Source of the DNA: Pinus tabuliformis
Lineage: Eukaryota; Streptophyta; Pinopsida; Pinales; Pinaceae
Assembly (NCBI GenBank): GCA_031772625.1
Contig: CM062804.1
Span: 275,559,174 to 275,623,173 of the forward strand
Reading direction: 5' to 3'
DNA: 64,000 nucleotides
The notes beneath the pieces were generated by a model. The model was not told the origin of the DNA. It did no database searches and saw nothing but the letters and a program-made list of their open reading frames with translations. Both the position numbers and the translations under genes were made by a program. Positions within the stretch are counted from its first letter, which is position 1; each line of letters starts with the position of its first letter. Below are positions 32,803-44,089 of the stretch, piece by piece.

Positions 32803-33593
32803 TGTTGAAGAATCTAGGGCAAAGTCGTGTAGTGTGATTCTTTGTTACTTGATAACAATTTGTGGAGTCTTTTTACTTTTCTTGTTATCTTAATCTTCTT
32901 CTTATTATTGTTAATGCATATGTGTTAACTTCATCAAACTTCTACCAAAACATAAAAACAAGAACACAAGAATTTGGCTCTCTGCCAGGGCCAAACCTCT
33001 CTTCTCTTGAGAAGAAAACCCTTTAGTGAATTTCTCTTATTGAAGCTTCTATTGATCAATTCCAAACCCTAGACCCCTGACAAGAATATCCTCCAAGCAC
33101 AAGAGAAGTCCTTTCAAGATCACTTCCTCTTGCGGCACTTCGTCTTCCTCCCTTCGACACTTCTTCCGAAAATTGTTGCAGACTTAGGGAAGCAACAATG
33201 CAGCCCTAATTATCCACACATGTGAGTGATTCTCCTCACAAAACTATGTTAGACTTGTCTTCCTTTATTCGCTTGCGTACCCTTCATCTACACTTAAGAG
33301 ATAGGCCGAACCCTAAACAGTGAGATATATGTGGTTGTGATAGTGTTGTTATGATGACCGTGGTTAGCCCTCCTTCACTCGCATGTGTGACTGTAATAAG
33401 ATTCAAATCAGCCTTATTTATTTCGCTATCCTTCCTTGCTTTCCCGCTTGAGTGGGAGGCTCTTTAGGCCTATCATCTTAACCCAAACAATGGATTTTGT
33501 ATGACTATGATAGTGGGTTGCTATGATAGCAGACAAACCCTCTCCTTCTTTGCATGTGTGGCTGTAGTGGCCCTAGAACATACCTATTAACTT
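32803..33593 (-). repeat. 3' LTR of element H, first part
   Basis: It matches 37959-38765; shared pieces are acttgataa.aatttgtggag, ggctctctgcca, attgatcaattccaaaccc and tgtggttgtgatagtgttgtt. It is interrupted at 33593 by a solo LTR and resumes at 34219. Confidence 0.9.
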
Positions 33594-33598
33594 CGGTG

Positions 33599-34213
33599 TG
33601 TTGGGTGTGGAACCTGATTATCTTCTGTATTCAAAGGTTTCAGCCGGATGTATACCCTAGGAAGACTGTACACCCCTCCATGCGGGGGGGACTTGTCCCC
33701 CCCGTGGGGGTCCGGGGGGGTAAATCCCCCCGGCTGGGGGGTCTGGGGGCCAGCGGTCCCCTGGTGGGGGTTCGGGGGCGGCGCCCCCGAAGCTAAAAAC
33801 AGATGTAAAATTGCCTTGTAAAAGTCTAGTAATTTCTAGTCAATTTGGGCCGTTCATTAGGCGGATGATCTGATGGTGGAAGTTATGTTTAATTTAGGAT
33901 TTTTTGCCCTAGAAGGCAACACCTCACTATATATGAGGGAATTGTACTGCGTCTATGTAGATCTGTATTCTGAGTGAGGAAGAGAGAGGAGATTGAGAGG
34001 GAAGAGGGTGTTACAGCGGATCTGTTGTAGGTTGTATCTCTTCAGTTTGTTGGATAATATAATAAGAGAAGGACTGACTGTTTCTCCATGGATGTAGCCC
34101 AAACTGGGTGAACCACGTATATCTGTGTCTCTCTTTTTTTATGCATTTTCTGTGTTTATATTTCTACAATATTTTATGTGTTCCATTGCTCCGTAATATA
34201 TAATTTTCTAACA
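33599..34213. mobile_element. Solo LTR (I) with a G/C-rich structured core
   Basis: A 615-bp insert begins tgttgggtgtgg and ends ttttctaaca, with the perfect target duplication cggtg (33594-33598, 34214-34218). The other H LTR keeps the empty site (cttcagtggtatatcc near 38761). There is no interior, so it is a solo LTR left by recombination. The core at 33674-33791 is extremely G/C-rich with repeated gtgggggt.cggggg motifs and self-complementary runs of G and C. An intact copy elsewhere in the genome would be needed to name the family and strand. Confidence 0.92.
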
Positions 34214-34218
34214 CGGTG

Positions 34219-34751
34219 GTATATCCTTCTTCCTCACTGCCCTTGGAGACCCTTTTTCTTTCGCTCTTTCTTTCCTTTCAGATTCGCAGATTTCATAGAG
34301 TACTTGAATGTGTTGTATTGGAGTGGACAGCCTTTATAAATAGAGGATTGTCTCTCCATTAGGCCAACTAGTCATCTTGTTTGTAGGCCGACTTGAGGGC
34401 TGGTAAGAGGCTAATTTTTTGAGAAGACTTCGGATAGTTTCCATGGTGGTGTAGCATGCTTGAAGGATCTTCTTGATGGTGCCATTGCATAGGAGTAGAC
34501 TTGACTTTTCTTGGACGATATCCATTTGTCTTTAATACATATTTATACAAGGTGTAACATGTCCTTAAGTTCTTCAACCTTTTCTTTTGAATATTTGACT
34601 TACTTATAGCACTTTAAATAGTGATATACCTATTTCAATGAGAAAGAAACTCATTGACATATATTATAAAAATAATATTTCTTTTCTTTAATAAATACAA
34701 ATATCAATGGTATATTTATGAAGACCGAACCTAGTTACATTTCTTTCAACA
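34219..34751 (-). repeat. 3' LTR of element H, last part
   Basis: It matches 38766-39299 (tatatccttc.tcctc, gagtacttgaatgtgttgtatt, tttatacaaggtgtaac, cattgacatatattat) and ends ttcaaca. The polypurine tract complement ctccctctcaac follows. Confidence 0.9.
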
Positions 34752-36716
34752 CTCCCTCTCAACTAGGGAGGGATTCATACAATATTCCAAGGTGTTTGGC
34801 TATTATCAATCTTGAAGAATTCACATAAGAGAAATCAGATTTGCAATCCATATGTTATGGCATAATATCCATCAGCATTGTCATAGTGCAAGGCCTTGAC
34901 TAACATCTCCATCTCTCCACGAGATCATGAGCTACAATGCTAGTGAGACCAATGATTTATAAACACCTTCATCATTGTCTCTCAAGGTACATACCCACCC
35001 AGGTGATCTCTGAGTATGACCTTCTAGTACTATTCTTATCTTGGGTTACCAACCCTTAAATAATATTGATCCTCTTGGCTACTCTTGTCTTGGATGCCCT
35101 ACAGATCCTCAAAGAGTATTGGATTCCAGATGATTACCTAATCCTCCCATTATTTCTTCTCAAATGAAGACGAGAATGTTGTGTCTATCTTGTGTCTACA
35201 TTTCCATTCATGGCCTTCATCTAGACTTACGGTTGTTAGTCTTGGTCTAGTGCATGACCCATGAAATGGAAAACACAATTGTCACTCCTTTGTAATCAGA
35301 GGTGATCCAAACTTCCCTCTTGATCAGGGACCTGTCAGAGCTCTCTCTTAAATAGGGACTCTTTCATTCATCAAGAACGTCTTCTTCCAGGGTCCTTCAG
35401 CTGCTTTATCTTATTCCTTTCTTTGATGTCATGAAGTCTTTCTTCGAATTACTTCTAGGTAGGGCACCATCCATCGATCACTTTCCTTCATGGGTTGTCA
35501 TGTCTTGCTTTCTTCGTGGAAAGTGGCTTTCTTGTCATTCATCGGGTTTTTATGCCATCTTGGCTACTCCTTTGTCATCTTTTCCATGCTTTGGAATATT
35601 CTTCTCATGGATGCTTCGTTGTACTTGTGTGTTTACATGCTTCAACCTAGTAGCCCATCATGACTTCATCCTGATATTGCTTCAACATTTCTTTTTGTTG
35701 GATGGTTTCTTCATCACGACATATTCGTAGAGTAGAATCAATTATCTGCATCTTTTATATCTCCAAGGCCTTCATAGGTGTCAAGGATCCTTGCTTTGTC
35801 AGAGTGGTCCTGCCTTTTTTTCGGGAGATATCTTCAAAGAATTTTGTCAGATAGTGATTCTCAGTGATCATGGTGTTCTTCACATTCTTGATCTCTTTCT
35901 TCATTTGCTTCTTCTCAGATAAATAGGTCAACCATCTAATGCTTCTTGTGAGAGAATTCCTTCATTGCTTGCTTTCTGGACTTGTCATCATTTCTTCTTG
36001 CTTCATAGTCAACAATCTTATGCTCCTTATGTGAGCATATTATTTTGTTGACCTTCATTGCAATGTAGTACATGCCTTCGAGCATGTCTATGGTGAAAGA
36101 GATTCTTTCATACTTGGTCATGTTATAGAACTATTCCCATGACTCAATAATATACAAATGATAACATGACTAAACCTTTGATGTATACATACCTCATATT
36201 GATTCTCCTTTGATCATCTTAGCTTCATTTGGTTGTCCTTGGTGTGTCCCTTCTTGCTTCATCTTAGCTTGCTTGCATATCATCCTTTTCTTGAATCCCA
36301 TGAATGGGATTCCCAATGAGACATTTGCTTTGGTCCATGAACCTTCTTTTGAGTATTTCATCATAGGATCTTGAAGATCCTTGTCTTGCAAATGTTTCTT
36401 TTCTTTTGATGATGGAGGTCTTCTAAGATTCTTAATCATGATCAATGAATCTTGGGTGAAGTCCTATACTAGGTATGTTTCTCTTGCATGAATATCTTGA
36501 GCTATATCTTCCATGCTCCTATATTCTATAAGATATTTCTACCCATGCATTTTTTTTCTTATTATAAATGCTACATCTTCATGAGTATCTAGAACTCTAT
36601 GAATATCATGCTTCTAGATTCTAGAGGAAGTTTCTAGTCATGCAATTTTATTCTATTCCTACATGCTCCTATACTACTCAAAACTTTGAAAGAAGTCTAG
36701 AAGTAAAGAGTTTGAC
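34752..36716 (-). other. Non-coding or unrecognised rest of element H interior
   Basis: Two kilobases follow gag on the minus strand without protease, integrase or reverse transcriptase motifs. Short frames at 36194-36445 and 35936-36121 are basic but have no domain I recognise. The last codons before the purine tract (RLIIAKHLGILYESLPS) could be a trace of a former 3' region. Confidence 0.6.
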
Positions 36717-37586
36717 CTAGTCATAGTAGAGATCCAGAGGATTTTCCTTCTTTTTCTTCTTTCCTTCTTCTTTCACCTCTTGAGTTATGTGAGCTTCTTC
36801 CCTCTTCATTTTGGTGTTGTTGTCCTTCTTAAGCTTAGGACAATTACTTTTGTAGTGTCCATATTCTTGGCATCCAAAACATTGGATTTTGGAAATGTCT
36901 TTGTTTTTTGTTCTTCGTGGACAAAACTTGCTAAATTTACCCTTTCTCTTGGCCATGGTATCAAATGCTTGCTCCTTTGATCCCGCATCTTCTTTTTCCT
37001 TGAGTCTGGTTTCCTTTGTCCTACATAGAGACCACATTTCACTGAAAGTGGTTGCTTCCTTCTTGGCATATATGCTTGATGTGAAGTTTCCCCACTCCTC
37101 ATGTAGAGCACTAAGTACTACAACTGTCATCTCTCTGTGAGTAATGACTTCCCCAAGCTCTTGAAGTTGATCTCTCATTTCATATATTTTCATGAAGTAG
37201 TGAGCTATTCCTTCCATTTGTATCTGCATCTTGTATAATTCATTCCTTAGAGATATTACTTCTTCGGTTGTGGATACTAGGAATATCTCTACTAGCTTAT
37301 CATAAATTTCTTTTGATGTCTCAAACTTGGAGACATAGGGAATGAGAGAGTCTTTTATTGATTCTATCATAATCCTTTAAGCTCTTGTCTCATCCTTATT
37401 GTACTTGGCTAAGGCTTGAGTTTGTTCCTTAGAAAGGATAGTGATATTCCCTTTGACATGTTCTAGGAGTTCATTCTCCTTGAGAAGTAGATCAGTCCTC
37501 TTCTTCCATGCAAGAAAGTTATTGGTACCTACCAATTTATTTATTTCCTTACAAAATGACATTGATGTATATTCAGAAGGGGACAT
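36717..37586 (-). pseudogene. Gag (UBN2-type) of element H
   Basis: The first part (37586-37377) reads NNFLAWKKRTDLLLKENELL; after a stop the frame reopens at 37370-36717 with 217 codons. It shows MIESIKDSLIPYVSKFETSK, YDKLVEIF, LRNELYKMQIQMEGIAHYF, QELGEVITHREM, the zinc knuckle CFGCQEYGHYKSNC (CX2CX4HX4C) and a Lys-rich tail. This is a complete copia Gag layout broken by one stop. It ends at DLYYD with a stop and no protease after it. Confidence 0.88.
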
Positions 37587-37946
37587 GTACTTACTTGATA
37601 GATTTTGAGATGAAATGGATTTTCTTCTTCCTTGAAGACTTGATGGCTTGTCTTCCTTGTATCTTGATGTTCTTCAAGTTTCTTTTTCCAAGTGGACTTG
37701 CTTGATGATGAGATTTTCTTGATGACTTGTAGCTTGATGTAGGTATTGCTTCAATCTGCTCTTCTTTGTAGGTGCCTTTATGTAAGGCTCTTCTTTTAGC
37801 TTTGTAGACCTCCTTGATGAATGATGGATTGTATACCCTTCTTTTCCTTGAAGTGATTGAGACTTCTAGGCTTGATGCTTCAACTTTGTAGATTCTTCTC
37901 CTTGATGAGTGTTCTTGAGTTTCTCTTTCCTTGATGTGTCACCTTA

Positions 37947-37958
37947 GCTCTGATACCA
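37947..37958 (-). promoter_or_regulatory. Primer-binding site of element H
   Basis: gctctgatacca is the exact complement of TGGTATCAGAGC and abuts the TGTT end of the right LTR at 37959. Confidence 0.93.
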
Positions 37959-39299
37959 TGTTGAAGAATCTAGGGAAAAGTGGTGTAGTGTTATTCTTCA
38001 TTACTTGATAAAAATTTGTGGAGTCTTTTTACTTTTCTTGTTAGCTTAATCTTCTTCTTCTTATTAATGCATATGTGTGACCTTCATCAAACTGCTACCA
38101 AAACATAAAAACAAGAACACAAGATGTTGGCTCTCTGCCAAGGCCAAAACCTCTCTTCTCTTGAGAGGAAAAACCTTTAGTGAATTTCTCTTATTGAAGC
38201 TTCCATTGATCAATTCCAAACCCTAGACCCCTGACAAGAATATCCTCCAAGCACAAGTCAAGTCCTTTCAAGATCACTTCCTCTTGCAGCACTTCGTCTT
38301 CCTCCTTTTGGCACTTCTTCCAGCAACTGTTGCAGACTTAGGGTAGCAGCAATGCAACCCTAATTCTCCACATTTGTGAGTGATTCTCCTCACAAAACTA
38401 TGTTAGACTTGTCTTCCTTTCTTCACTTGCATACCCTTCTTCTACACTTAAGAGATAGGCCTTGTAGGCCTACTTTGAACCACAAACGGTGAGATATATG
38501 TGGTTGTGATAGTGTTGTTGTGATGATCGTAGTTAGCCCTCCTTCACTCGCACGTGTGACTGTAATAAGCTTCAGATCCACCCTATTTACTTCATTATCC
38601 TTCCTTGCTTTCTCGCTTGAGTGGGAAGCTCTTTAGGCCTATGATCTTAACCCAAACAATGGAGTTTTTATGACTATGATAGAGGGCTTCTATGACAACA
38701 AAGAGACACTCTCCTTCTTCGAATGTGTGGTCGCAGTAGCCCTAGAATAGACCTCTTAACTTCAGTGGTATATCCTTCATCCTCGCTGCCCTTGGAGACC
38801 CTTTTTCCTTCTCTCTTTCTTGCCTTTCACCTTTGCATATTTCAGAGAGTACTTGAATGTGTTGTATTAGAGTGGACAACCTCTATAAGTAGAGGATTGT
38901 CCCTCCATTTAGGCTGACTAGTCATCTTGTTTGTAGGCCGACTTGATGACTGTTAGGAGGCCGATTTGTTAAGCAGACTTCGGAGTTTCCATGGTGGTGT
39001 AGCATGCTTGAAGGAGCTTCTTGATGGTACCATTTCATAGAAGTAGACTTGACTTTGCTTGAAGGATTTCCCTTTGTCTTTAATACATATTTATACAAGG
39101 TGTAACATTCCCTTAAGGTATTCAAACTTTTCTTTTGACTCTTTGACATACCTATAGCACTTTAAATAGTGCTAGACCTATTTCAATGAGCAAGAAACTC
39201 ATTGACATATATTATGAAAATAATATTTATTTTCTTGAATAAATACAAATATCAAAAGTACATTTATGAAGACCAAACCTAGTTACATTTCCTTCAACA
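37959..39299 (-). repeat. 5' LTR of element H
   Basis: Uninterrupted 1341-bp copy. It preserves the empty site of solo LTR I. Compared with the left LTR it shows moderate substitution and a few indels, for example an extra ttgtaggcctac-like stretch near 38463. Confidence 0.92.
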
Positions 39300-39870
39300 C
39301 TACCAACAAGGCTCCTCTTTTTAATGGAATGAACTATACCTTCTCGAATGTGAGAATGAGCACATATCTAATGTCCCTTGGTGTAGATGTCTGGGATGTA
39401 GTGGTGAATGGTTATGAAAAGCCACATGTATTGGTTGACAGAGAGGACAAGCCTGATATTTCATTTAATTCCAAAGCTATGAATGAAATCCTAACTGGAT
39501 TTTCTGAATCAAAATTTTCTAAATTTATGCACTACAAGACTACAAAATAAATGTGGGACAAGTTGATGAACAACTGTGAAGGCAATGGTACGATTAAATA
39601 AGCCAAACTACAAGTCTATAGAATGAAATTTGGGTCATTAAAAATGAATGAGGATAAGGATGTAGCAAAATGTTTCCTTAGAGTTGATGAAATAGTAAAT
39701 ACCATGAGAGGACTAAATGAAACTATAAAGTATTCCACTATAGCTCTAAAGGTATTGAGATCTCTTCTTTCCGGATTCAATACCAAAGTATTAGTCATTG
39801 AGGAGATGTTTTACCTTGAAAACTTAACAATGAATCAATTACTTGGAGCATTAATAGCCTATGAAATGAG
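39300..39870 (+). pseudogene. Gag N-terminal region of element G
   Basis: The frame reads NKAPLFNGMNYTFSNVRM, STYLMSLGVDVWDVVVNGYE, FNSKAMNEILTGFSES.FSKF, then a stop at 39548 in place of a residue before MWDKLM. It continues with MKFGSLKMNEDKDVAKCFLR, VNTMRGLNE and LRSLLSGFN, and LTMNQLLGALIAYEMR. This is the UBN2 Gag core of a copia element. It runs into a TA microsatellite. Confidence 0.88.

Positions 39871-39872
<2 letters not shown>

Positions 39873-39921
<49 letters not shown>
39873..39921. repeat. (TA)n microsatellite inside gag of element G
   Basis: A TA run of about 48 bp follows AYEMRT in the Gag frame and would add alternating Tyr and Ile residues. The frame survives for a few codons (HQGKQHLK) and then stops. 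Confidence 0.95.
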
Positions 39922-39924
<3 letters not shown>

Positions 39925-39990
39925 TCAAGGGAAGCAACATTTAAAGTAAATAGGAAAACCAAAGATGACCAAGAATGCTCAAGTTTTAGA

Positions 39991-40857
39991 TTGGATGAAG
40001 AAGAGGCTAAGTTTGTCAAAAGATTGAAGAAAGGAACTGGAAAATATAAAGGTAATTGTCCTTTTAAATGCTTTAATTGTGAAACATTAGGCCATTACAC
40101 ATATAAATGTCTATTAAGAAAGGAATATAATAAACCTTCTAGCAAAGAAGAGGATAAATACGGGAAAGTTAAGAAGGAGAAAAGTTTCAAAAAGAAAACC
40201 TTCTATACCCAAGAAGACAACAACTCCTTAGAAGATAAAAATGAACAATCTTTTGATGAAGAAGGAATTAGTGACTTCATGTTCATGGCCTTAGAAACCC
40301 AAGATGAAGGACATAATGAATGTGAATTAAGTGAAGAAGAGGTTGAAGTAGACCTGGAAGGTGAATTAATTAGTGTCTTAGAAGAAATCGATAGACTTAA
40401 GAAAAAGAATAAGAAACAAAAAGAGTTATTGATTAAGTATGAAAAAGAAGAACATGAATATAAAGACTCATCACTTCTTCTTCTAAAGACAGAGTTGGAA
40501 GAATCAAGAAAGGTCGAAGACATTCTATTGCAGCAGTTGAAAGATAATGGCAAGGAATGTGAAAAAATAGAAGAAGAGGTAGTCTCTCTAAGAAAGGAAT
40601 TGGAGAAAACCCTGGCTCAACTAAACCATAACCTAAAGCACATTAAAGGACGTAAAAAGTTAGATGAAATTCTTGATGCTCAGAGATCCCCTCTCATAAA
40701 TATTGGCTTGCATTATGAGGGAGAAATAAGCAACAAGAAAATTAAAGACAAAAGACCAATCAAATTCATTAAAGTCCTCACAGAAAGTAGTGGAAATGGA
40801 ATTCAAGGGAATGAAAACAATGAACAATCACAAAGTAAGAAAACCAATGATCAATGA
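39991..40857 (+). pseudogene. Gag C-terminal region of element G: zinc knuckle and coiled coil
   Basis: A 288-codon frame starts DEEEAKFVKRLKKGTGKY. A zinc knuckle CFNCETLGHYTYKC (CX2CX4HX4C) follows at about residues 23-36, then a Lys/Glu linker, then a long heptad-rich region (about residues 125-225: VDLEGELISVLEEIDRLKKK, VEDILLQQLKDNGKECEKIE, VVSLRKELEKTLAQL). It ends near LDEILDAQRSPL. The long coiled coil behind the knuckle is a feature of Sirevirus-type Gag. The frame is open but cut off from the N-terminal Gag by the microsatellite and a stop. Confidence 0.85.
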
Positions 40858-41445
40858 TTATTGACAACAACAAAACCAGTGAATAGGTGAAAAACTAACA
40901 ACAACAAATTAACATTACAACTTAGAAACAACCAAGAAATTTCTATAACAAAGTTTCAAACAACTTTAAAGGTCGGGAAACAAATCATCAAAATCCTTGC
41001 TTCCCTCCAAGAAAAAGTGATCAGATACCCAAAAGATCACATCCACAAAGACAAAATATTCCTAGTACAAAAATTTCTTCTATGGTTACTGTTATTGTTG
41101 CACAAATATTGGACACAGCGATATGAATTACAGAACAGATCTTAGAAACAATCAAATAAGAAATAAAAAAAAATGGAACTTATCATCCAAGCAAACATCA
41201 TACATTTACAAATTTAGGTAGAAATAATCCCATGGATAACAATCCTTTTACTCCCTTATTCAATGTTATTGAATGCTTTAATTGTCATGACTTTGGCCAT
41301 AAAGCAACTGAATGTAGAATCAAAAAAATTAGACTATCATCTTAGATCAAGCAAATACAATAAGAACCCAAGTTTTGGAAGAAGAAAAGGGAGGAAAAGA
41401 AAGACAAATGTGGCCTTGTCCTATATGCTCAAAACCAAAAGAGAT
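40858..41445 (+). pseudogene. Linker with second zinc knuckle of element G
   Basis: After a stop the sequence continues in shifting frames. ECFNCHDFGHKATECR near 41270-41317 is a second CX2CX4HX4C knuckle. A basic stretch with several frameshifts leads to the protease. Confidence 0.75.
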
Positions 41446-41830
41446 GTTGGTATGTGGACAGTGGATGATCCAGACATATGACTGGAGATATGAGTAATTT
41501 TTTGTCACTCAACAAAAATAAATCAGGAAATGTCAATTTTGGTAATGATGTTCCAGGTAATATTATGGGAAAAGGCACATTGATCCTATAAAATGTAAAG
41601 GGTAAATCTTAAGACATTATTTTTGTAGGTGGACTTAAACACAACTTGTTGAGTGTAATTCAAATGTTTGATAAAGAGTATGATGTTACTTTTCACTCCC
41701 AATATTGTGAAATAAAGTTAGCAAACACAGGCAAAGTAGTAGCAAAGGTTGTGAGAACCTCAAATAATGTATACATTCTCAAGGAAGAAAATGAGGAGTG
41801 TTATTTGGGGAAAATTAACTAAGATCTTGT
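41446..41830 (+). pseudogene. Protease and pre-integrase region of element G
   Basis: The motif WYVDSG, stop, SRHMTGD marks the copia protease; the codon after DSG is TGA where Cys is usual. FVGGLKHNLLSVIQMFDKEY and YDVTFHSQYCEI follow, then KEENEECYLGKIN and, in another frame, degenerate gag-pre-integrase sequence. The catalytic Asp is retained but the frame is broken. Confidence 0.82.
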
Positions 41831-42640
41831 TATGGAACCAAAGACTGGGAAACTTGAATTTTGATCATATTATAAATATCAACAAAAAGGAAGCAGTAAG
41901 ACACCTGCCAAAAAATAAAAAGCCAAACAATACGATCTACAATTCATGCCAAATCGGGAAGCAAACTCAAGTCCTTTCAAGCAAAGGAGCATTCATCCAC
42001 CATACCTTTACAACTAGTCCATACATACTTATGTGGGCCTTCAGGGACTCAAGCTCCACGTAGTGAGAAATATGTCATGTTGGTTATTGATGACTACACC
42101 AGAGTTACTTGGGTTTCATTTTTAAGGGAGAAATCATGAGAATTTGAGAAGTTAAAAAATTTCAAAGCCCTAGCTAAGAATCAAACTAGGTGCAAATTAA
42201 ATTGTTTCAGATCAAACAGAGGTGGGGAGTTTACTTCAAATGAGTTTGATGAATTTTGTGAATAAAATGGCATAAAAACACAATTTACAATTGTAAACAT
42301 TCCTCAACGAAATGGAGTAGCTAAAACGTTGAATAGATCAGTAGAACAAATGGAAAGAGCAATGATGGATGGAAGAAATTTGTCACAAACATTTTCGGCT
42401 GAAGCTATTCATACAACAATTCATATTTAAAAAAAAACACATCCAAACCCAAACAATAACAAGACACCTTACAAATTGTGGAATGGAAACCAACATCATT
42501 ACAAAAATTCAAAGTTTTGGAAATAAATGTTACATCAAAAATAATGAAGAAAAATTGAGTAAGTTTGATACTATAGCAAGGGCTACAAATGCTACAATAA
42601 AAAGTTACACAAAATAGTTGATAGTATTGATGTAAAATTT
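41831..42640 (+). pseudogene. Integrase of element G
   Basis: Around 42075 the frame gives MLVIDDYTRVTWVSFLREKS, the first catalytic Asp region of a copia integrase. RGGEFTSNEFDEFC (NGIKTQFTI...P.RNGVA after a stop) follows at 42221-42320, with the second Asp position apparently changed (SNRGGEF). ERAMMDGRNLSQTFSAEA continues. The zinc-binding N-terminus lies before 42075 in decayed form. Frames shift at least three times. Confidence 0.8.
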
Positions 42641-42865
42641 CATGAGGAATTACCTTTCAAAGTCAACAAGACAAGAATCATTAATCCACCTAATCATGCC
42701 ATCAGTGAAAAGGAAGGAGATCATATTGAAGAATTAGAAATTGAGGAAGAAAAAGAGGCAGAATACACTCATCCAAAACCTACTTCAAGGTATGTACAAA
42801 AGAACCACCCTGAAAGTCAATTTTTTGCTAATAGGAAAATAGGAGTTCAAACTAGAAGAAAACTA

Positions 42866-43740
42866 GTGGGAACTTCTAGTCAAGCACAGATTGCCATGGT
42901 GTCCATGACTAAACCTAAAAACTTCTCTCAAGCAAGTGAAGATAAGTATTGGATAGGTGCCATGAATGAGGAATTAGATCAAATTGAAAAGAACCAAACT
43001 TGGGAATTGACTCCAAGACCAATAAATAAGAATTCCATAGGTACAAAATGGGTCTTCAAGAACAAGTTAAATGAGAATGGACAAGTTATTTGATGCAAAG
43101 ACATATTAGCATGCAAAGGTTATGCATAGGTTGAAGTAATATACTTTGAAGAAAACTTTGCTCCTATAGCAATATTGGAAGCAATTAGAATGTTTCTTGC
43201 ATTTTTGTGTCATAAAAACTTCAAAGTATATCAGATGGATGTAAAATCAACGTTCTTTAATGGAGAACTTGAAGAAGAGGTGTATATATAACAACTTGAA
43301 GGTTTTTATCTATCAAATAATCCTGATGATGGACTCAAGCAATCACTAATGGCATGGTACTCCCGATTAGACAAATATCTACAAAAGAAAGGCTTCAAAA
43401 GGGTGATTGTTGACAATAATATATATATTTATAATATGATAATGAGGATCGTATGGTTTTTGTTATTTATGTTGACGATATAATTTTTGGCAGTAATACA
43501 GATTCAATAAGCCAAGAGTTTGTAGTTGAAATGAAGTATTATTTGGAATGTCTATGCTTGGAGAAATATCAATTTTTCTTAGTTTACAATTTACACAAAC
43601 TTCAAAAGGAGTGTTAATTTCCCAAGGAAATTATCTAAAAGAAATATTGAAGAAACTTGAAATGGAAGAGAATTCACTTGTTAACACTCCTATGGTCACT
43701 AGGTGTAAGCTAAGCAAAGATGATGAGTCACCATAGTTAA
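42866..43740 (+). pseudogene. Reverse transcriptase of element G
   Basis: The frame 42866-43093 contains PKNFSQASEDKYWIGAMNEE, NQTWELTPRP and IGTKWVFKNKLNENG, the start of a copia reverse transcriptase. After a stop, FEENFAPIAILEAIRMFLAF and VYQMDVKSTFFNGELEEEVY follow (first catalytic Asp in QMDVK). YVDDIIFG at 43468-43491 is an intact catalytic motif. LEISIFLSLQFTQ-like and GVLISQGNYLKEILKKLEME complete the domain. Several stops and a deletion near 43330 inactivate it. Confidence 0.87.
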
Positions 43741-44084
43741 TCAAAAATTGTTTAGATCAATGATTAACAGTTTGTTTTATCTAACAACCTCCCAACCAGG
43801 CATAATGCAAGTTGTTGGTTTGGTAGAAAGATACCAATAAGCTCCCAAGAAAAGTCACTTGTTAGCAGCAACAAAAAAAAATCAGATATTTAAAAGGCAC
43901 AATGGACTATGGATTGTGGTATCCAAAGGGTAAGAAATTTTTATTGACAGCATACACAGACACAAATTGGGCTAGCTATATAGATTATGGAAAGAGAACA
44001 AGTGGTGGTGCCTTCTTTTTAGGAAACTCATTGGTAGCATGTTTGAGCAAAAAAATACATTTGTCTCACTCTCTACTATCGAAG
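43741..44084 (+). pseudogene. RNase H of element G, first part
   Basis: The frame at 43902-44084 reads MDYGLWYPKGKKFLLTAYTD, TNWASYIDYGKRTSGGAFFL and GNSLVACLSKK: the copia RNase H with catalytic Asp in YTDTNWA. It is interrupted by element D just after the segment that contains the catalytic Glu region (TIEAK). Confidence 0.87.
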
Positions 44085-44089
44085 CCAAG

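Larger units (their letters stand above)
32803..39299 (-). mobile_element. Element H: gag-only Ty1/copia element in the Gag of G
   Basis: LTRs at 32803-34751 (with a solo LTR inside; about 1.33 kb without it) and 37959-39299 (1341 bp) begin tgttgaagaatctagg and end ttcaaca. The target duplication is ctacg/ctacc (32798-32802, 39300-39304). On the minus strand the Met-tRNA site follows the right LTR (complement of gctctgatacca, 37947-37958), and GTTGAGAGGGAG precedes the left LTR. The interior (3.2 kb) encodes Gag only. H is non-autonomous, like F. Confidence 0.92.

Noticed and set aside
33554..33796. 80-codon Gly/Arg-rich frame and CpG-island-like patch
   Set aside because: The G/C-rich core belongs to a solo LTR with target duplication; the frame is low-complexity.
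35431..35730. 99-codon plus-strand frame with hydrophobic segments
   Set aside because: It lies inside element H, opposite to its strand, has no recognisable domain, and is T/C-rich as expected for the complement of purine-rich retrotransposon sequence.
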